This document shows, piece after piece, positions 4,805-7,572 of a stretch of 7,572 bases of DNA. A model generated the notes under the pieces. The model had not been told where the DNA came from and made no database searches. It saw nothing but the letters and a program-made list of their open reading frames with translations. Each line of letters starts with the position of its first letter. Positions within the stretch are counted from its first letter, which is position 1. The position numbers were made by a program, and so were the translations under genes. The stretch comes from Lentisphaeria bacterium (GTDB taxonomy: Bacteria > Verrucomicrobiota > Lentisphaeria > Victivallales > JAUVCU01): the NCBI GenBank assembly GCA_030590715.1, contig JAUVCU010000065.1, positions 1-7,572 on the forward strand. The letters are read 5' to 3'.

Positions 4805-6793
4805 ATGTCTCATAAAAAAACAAAAGTTAAAGATTTAGCTGAAAAATACGGAATGTCGCCAAAAGTTATAATTACTGAATTGGCGAAAGAGGGAGTCGAG
4901 CTGAAGACAGCTTCAAGTGTTGTTCCTGATGATTTACTTGACCTTATTAAAGATGTAATAAGTGATATTAAATCAGGGAAGCACAATGCTCCTGATGCTG
5001 AAGCTGGTAGTTCTGAAAATGAAGTTCACATGAAGTCTCCTATCGTTGTAAAAAACGTTGCAGAGGCACTTGGTAAAAAGAATAACCAGATTGTTGCAGA
5101 ACTAATGCACATGAAAGTTATGGCTAACGTTAATCAGACTATTGATAACAAAACGGCAACTGAGCTTTGTAAGCGTCTTGGATTCGATCTTGTTATCGAC
5201 CACCGCGAGAAGTCAGAGCACAAGCAGCTTGAGAAGAACCAGATGCCAGAATCTCTTACAATGGAAGATGATGAGAAGGACCTTGCTAAGCGTCCTCCGG
5301 TAATCACTTTCCTGGGTCACGTTGACCACGGTAAGACATCTCTTCAGGACTATGTGAGAAACTCTCATATTACAAAAGGTGAAGCTGGAGGTATTACTCA
5401 GCACATCGGTGCGACAGCGATCGAATTTAACGGTCAGCCGATCACTTTTATTGATACTCCTGGTCATGAGGCTTTCAACTCTATGCGTGAGCGTGGAGCT
5501 AATCTTACAGATATCGCGATTCTTGTAATCGCTGCTGATGATGGATTCAAACCTCAAACTGTTGAAGCTCTTAAATTTGCTAGAGCTGCTAAGGTTCCAA
5601 TAATTGTTGCTATCAATAAATGTGACCTGCCTGCAGCTGATCCTGAAAAAGTTCTTCTTCAAATGCAGCAGAATGAATTGATGAGTGAGGACTGGGGTGG
5701 TGACATCGCAGCCGTTCGCGTTTCTGCTATGACTGGTGACGGTGTTGATGAACTTCTTGAGCGTGTTATTCTTGAGTCTGAGATGCTTGAACTTAAAGCT
5801 GCTCCAAACAGAGCTGCAGTAGCTACTGTGCTTGAGTCTCAACTTGAGCAAGGTCTTGGACCTACTACGAGCGTTCTTGTTACAAACGGAACTCTTAAGA
5901 TTGGTGATTCTGTTGTTTGTGGTGAATACTTCGGTAAAATCAAAGCTCTGATCGATACTACAGGAAAACGTCTAAAGTCTGCTGGACCAAGTACTCCTGT
6001 TAAAGTTGTTGGTCTTTCTGGTTCTCCTGAAGCAAGTGATAAACTTGCTGCTTGTAAGAACGAAAAAGAAGCTCGACGCTTTTCAGAAGAAGAAGCTAAC
6101 CGCAAAAAAGTTGAAATGCTTGTTGGTAAGCAGGGTTCTACGCTTGAAGACCTATTCGGAATGATGAGCGACGGTAAACGTAACGACCTTAAGATTGTTC
6201 TTAAGTCTGACGTTAAAGGTTCTGGAGAAGCAATCATCCAGTCTCTTGATAAACTTCCTTCTGAGAAAGTTAAAGTTGATATCGTTCACATGGGTGTTGG
6301 AGCAATCACGGAAACTGATGTTACAATGGCTGCTACATCTGGAGCTATCCTTTGTGGATTCCAGGTTCGCGTCAACCCAGGCGTTAACAAGATGGCTAAA
6401 GAGAAAGGTGTTGAGCTTCGTCTTTACAGTGTGATCTATGAGCTGCTTGAAGATGTAGAGGATGCTCTTGTTGGTCGCCTTGACCCAGACAAGCGTGAAA
6501 TCGAAATTGGTAAAGCTACTATTCTTCAGATCTTCAGCACTTCTAAAGGGCCGAATATCTGTGGATGTATGGTTGACGAAGGTAAGTGTCGTCCTAACGA
6601 TAAAGTTCGTGTTGTCCGTGAAGAAGAGCTTATCTTCAACGGTACAGTGAACTCACTACGTCGTTTCCAGGATGATGTTAAAGAAGTAAAAGCAGGTCTT
6701 GAGTGTGGTATTAGACTTGATAACTTTAAAGACTTCAAAGAAGGCGATAAGCTTGAGATCTATGATATCGAGCTGCGTCAAGCTAGTCTTTAA
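4805..6793 (+). CDS. infB: Translation initiation factor IF-2
   Basis: IF-2 is the GTPase that places fMet-tRNA on the 30S subunit and promotes 50S joining. The 662-residue protein is compact compared with E. coli (890). It has two IF2_N modules, at about 1-52 (VKDLAEKYGMSPKVIITELA) and 78-131 (VKNVAEALGKKNNQIVAELM). Only about 25 residues link the two modules, and about 35 separate the second from the GTPase domain. The G domain has G1 GHVDHGKT (171-178), G2 GGITQHIGA (195-203), G3 DTPGH (217-221), G4 NKCD (271-274) and G5 SAMTGDG (307-313). Domain II contains QGLGPTTSVLVTNGTLKIGD and AGPSTPVKVVGLSG. The C-terminal domains follow, with VGAITETDV and the fMet-tRNA-binding C2 region. AGGTGG (4793-4798) lies 6 nt before the ATG. 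The gap after nusA is 15 bp, so the two are co-transcribed. Confidence 0.98.
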   Translation: MSHKKTKVKDLAEKYGMSPKVIITELAKEGVELKTASSVVPDDLLDLIKDVISDIKSGKHNAPDAEAGSSENEVHMKSPIVVKNVAEALGKKNNQIVAELMHMKVMANVNQTIDNKTATELCKRLGFDLVIDHREKSEHKQLEKNQMPESLTMEDDEKDLAKRPPVITFLGHVDHGKTSLQDYVRNSHITKGEAGGITQHIGATAIEFNGQPITFIDTPGHEAFNSMRERGANLTDIAILVIAADDGFKPQTVEALKFARAAKVPIIVAINKCDLPAADPEKVLLQMQQNELMSEDWGGDIAAVRVSAMTGDGVDELLERVILESEMLELKAAPNRAAVATVLESQLEQGLGPTTSVLVTNGTLKIGDSVVCGEYFGKIKALIDTTGKRLKSAGPSTPVKVVGLSGSPEASDKLAACKNEKEARRFSEEEANRKKVEMLVGKQGSTLEDLFGMMSDGKRNDLKIVLKSDVKGSGEAIIQSLDKLPSEKVKVDIVHMGVGAITETDVTMAATSGAILCGFQVRVNPGVNKMAKEKGVELRLYSVIYELLEDVEDALVGRLDPDKREIEIGKATILQIFSTSKGPNICGCMVDEGKCRPNDKVRVVREEELIFNGTVNSLRRFQDDVKEVKAGLECGIRLDNFKDFKEGDKLEIYDIELRQASL

Positions 6794-6817
6794 TAAATAA
6801 TATTGTAGGTAAAGATA

Positions 6818-7210
6818 ATGACATCCCCAAGAATGCTTAGAGTCAACGAACTCTTAAAGCGCGAAGTTGCGAATTTGATTGAGCACGAACGATACAAAGA
6901 TGGTATGTGCCTAATCTCTGTTCGCAATGTCATTACAAATCCGGAGCTGACTGCTTCTAAAGTTATGATCAGCGTTATGCCTTCTAATGAAGAAACTGAG
7001 ACTGCGGTTATCAAGTTTCTTCTTGGCAAACGCAGAGATTTTCAAAAGAAAATCGCTAAAGCAGTTACTATGAAAAACACTCCGGTGCTTCATTTCGAGA
7101 TTGATAAGTTATGTGCGGCGGCAGATTCCGTGCTTAATATTATTAATGACTTAGGTCTTAAAGACGTAAGTTACGATGACATAAGTCACGATGAAGACAG
7201 TGAACTATAA
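6818..7210 (+). CDS. rbfA: 30S ribosome-binding factor RbfA
   Basis: RbfA is a small KH-fold protein that binds the immature 30S subunit near the 5' end of 16S rRNA and is needed for late maturation and cold growth. The 130-residue protein has the expected order: MLRVNELLKREVANLIEHE (helix 1), the strand LISVRNVITNPELTASKVMISVMP, the helix FQKKIAKAVTMKNTP, and LHFEIDK. It ends in an acidic tail (DISHDEDSEL). AGGT (6807-6810) lies 7 nt before the ATG. It is 24 bp downstream of infB and overlaps the next gene by 20 bp, supporting one operon. The match to the family is clear although sequence identity is always low for RbfA. Confidence 0.92.
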   Translation: MTSPRMLRVNELLKREVANLIEHERYKDGMCLISVRNVITNPELTASKVMISVMPSNEETETAVIKFLLGKRRDFQKKIAKAVTMKNTPVLHFEIDKLCAAADSVLNIINDLGLKDVSYDDISHDEDSEL

Positions 7211-7572
7211 GCAGTTAGCTGATTATGTCTCCTCTGGAGATAATTATTTGCTGATTGCTCACATACGGCCCGATGGCGATGCTATCGGGTCGACTTTAGG
7301 GCTTATGTACGCCCTTAGATCGTTAGGGAAGAAAGCCGATGCTTTCTTTCCTGATCATCTCCCTTCCGCATATTCCAGTTATGAAACGTCTGATATTTTT
7401 GTCGGCGACAATCTTCCAGATATGAAAGATTATTCATCTGTTATTGCGCTCGATACTTCCTGTGTTTCCCGACTTGGAAACGGTAAGGCTTTTGAAATTT
7501 CTAAATTAGATATTCCTTTGATCAATATCGATCATCATCCCGACAATGAGATGTTTGGTGATATTAACTTCG
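7191..7572 (+). CDS. DHH-family phosphoesterase, NrnA-like (partial, 5' end)
   Basis: This open frame runs off the end of the window; 127 residues are visible. It belongs to the DHH/DHHA1 phosphoesterases. Motif I is HIRPDGDAIGS (24-34), with Asp28 and Asp30 as expected metal ligands. Motif II is ALDTS (86-90), with Asp88. The name-giving DHH is at 114-116 in NIDHHPDNEMFGDINF. NrnA proteins degrade 2-5 nt RNAs and remove the 3'-phosphate of pAp, and the gene often lies after rbfA and before truB, as would fit here. The ATG at 7191 overlaps rbfA by 20 bp and has no clear ribosome site; GTG at 7200 is an alternative. Translation is probably coupled to rbfA. The DHHA1 domain, needed to exclude a RecJ-like or other DHH member, lies outside the window. 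Confidence 0.88.
   Translation, partial: MKTVNYKQLADYVSSGDNYLLIAHIRPDGDAIGSTLGLMYALRSLGKKADAFFPDHLPSAYSSYETSDIFVGDNLPDMKDYSSVIALDTSCVSRLGNGKAFEISKLDIPLINIDHHPDNEMFGDINF

Noticed and set aside
5213..5851. Long 212-codon minus-strand frame opposite infB
   Set aside because: It lies wholly antisense to conserved IF-2 G-domain sequence, and its translation is Ser/Leu/Arg-rich without family resemblance. It is a mirror effect of infB codon usage.
1..7572. CRISPR arrays, insertion sequences, phage genes, attachment sites or defence systems
   Set aside because: No spaced direct repeats, transposase-like frames or terminal inverted repeats are seen. The tRNA gene has no flanking partial duplicate within the window that would mark an integration site.

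Overview
This 7.6 kb window reads as bacterial chromosome of moderate-to-low G+C. It is mostly conserved housekeeping genes, and I do not see a new multi-gene system in it. A bacterial-type GH29 fucosidase next to a Pgm-type phosphoglucomutase and an infB cluster would suit a marine, polysaccharide-degrading Gram-negative bacterium, for instance one of the Planctomycetes-Verrucomicrobia-Lentisphaerota assemblage. That placement is an impression from protein style, not a demonstrated assignment.

Layout. (1) Bases 2-580, plus strand: the 3' end of an alpha-L-fucosidase gene, interrupted near 271-298 by what looks like a pair of compensating frameshifts. (2) Bases 611-680: a bidirectional terminator plus a second hairpin, separating this gene from the convergent pgm gene. 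(3) Bases 715-2367, minus: pgm, phosphoglucomutase. (4) Bases 2625-2702, minus: tRNA-Pro(TGG) with an encoded CCA and its own likely promoter. (5) Bases 2964-3224, minus: rpsT (ribosomal protein S20), with a strong intrinsic terminator and a structured leader. (6) Bases 3225-3541: the divergent control region. (7) Bases 3542 to the end, plus: nusA, infB, rbfA and the start of an nrnA-like DHH phosphoesterase gene, tightly packed as one operon.

The genes on the right form the conserved transcription/translation operon: NusA (pausing, termination and antitermination), IF-2 (initiator tRNA delivery), RbfA (30S maturation) and an NrnA-type nano-RNA/pAp phosphatase. rimP, which often heads this operon, is absent immediately upstream. 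The best promoter in the window (TTGAAT, 17 bp, TATACT at 3406-3434) lies before nusA. It is followed, only about 25 nt into the predicted transcript, by an intrinsic terminator hairpin (3464-3489). This suggests that nusA-infB-rbfA transcription is controlled by premature termination, plausibly by NusA itself. I consider this the most interesting feature of the window. The fucosidase lesion and a GxxG-to-GxxA change in the NusA KH2 domain come next.
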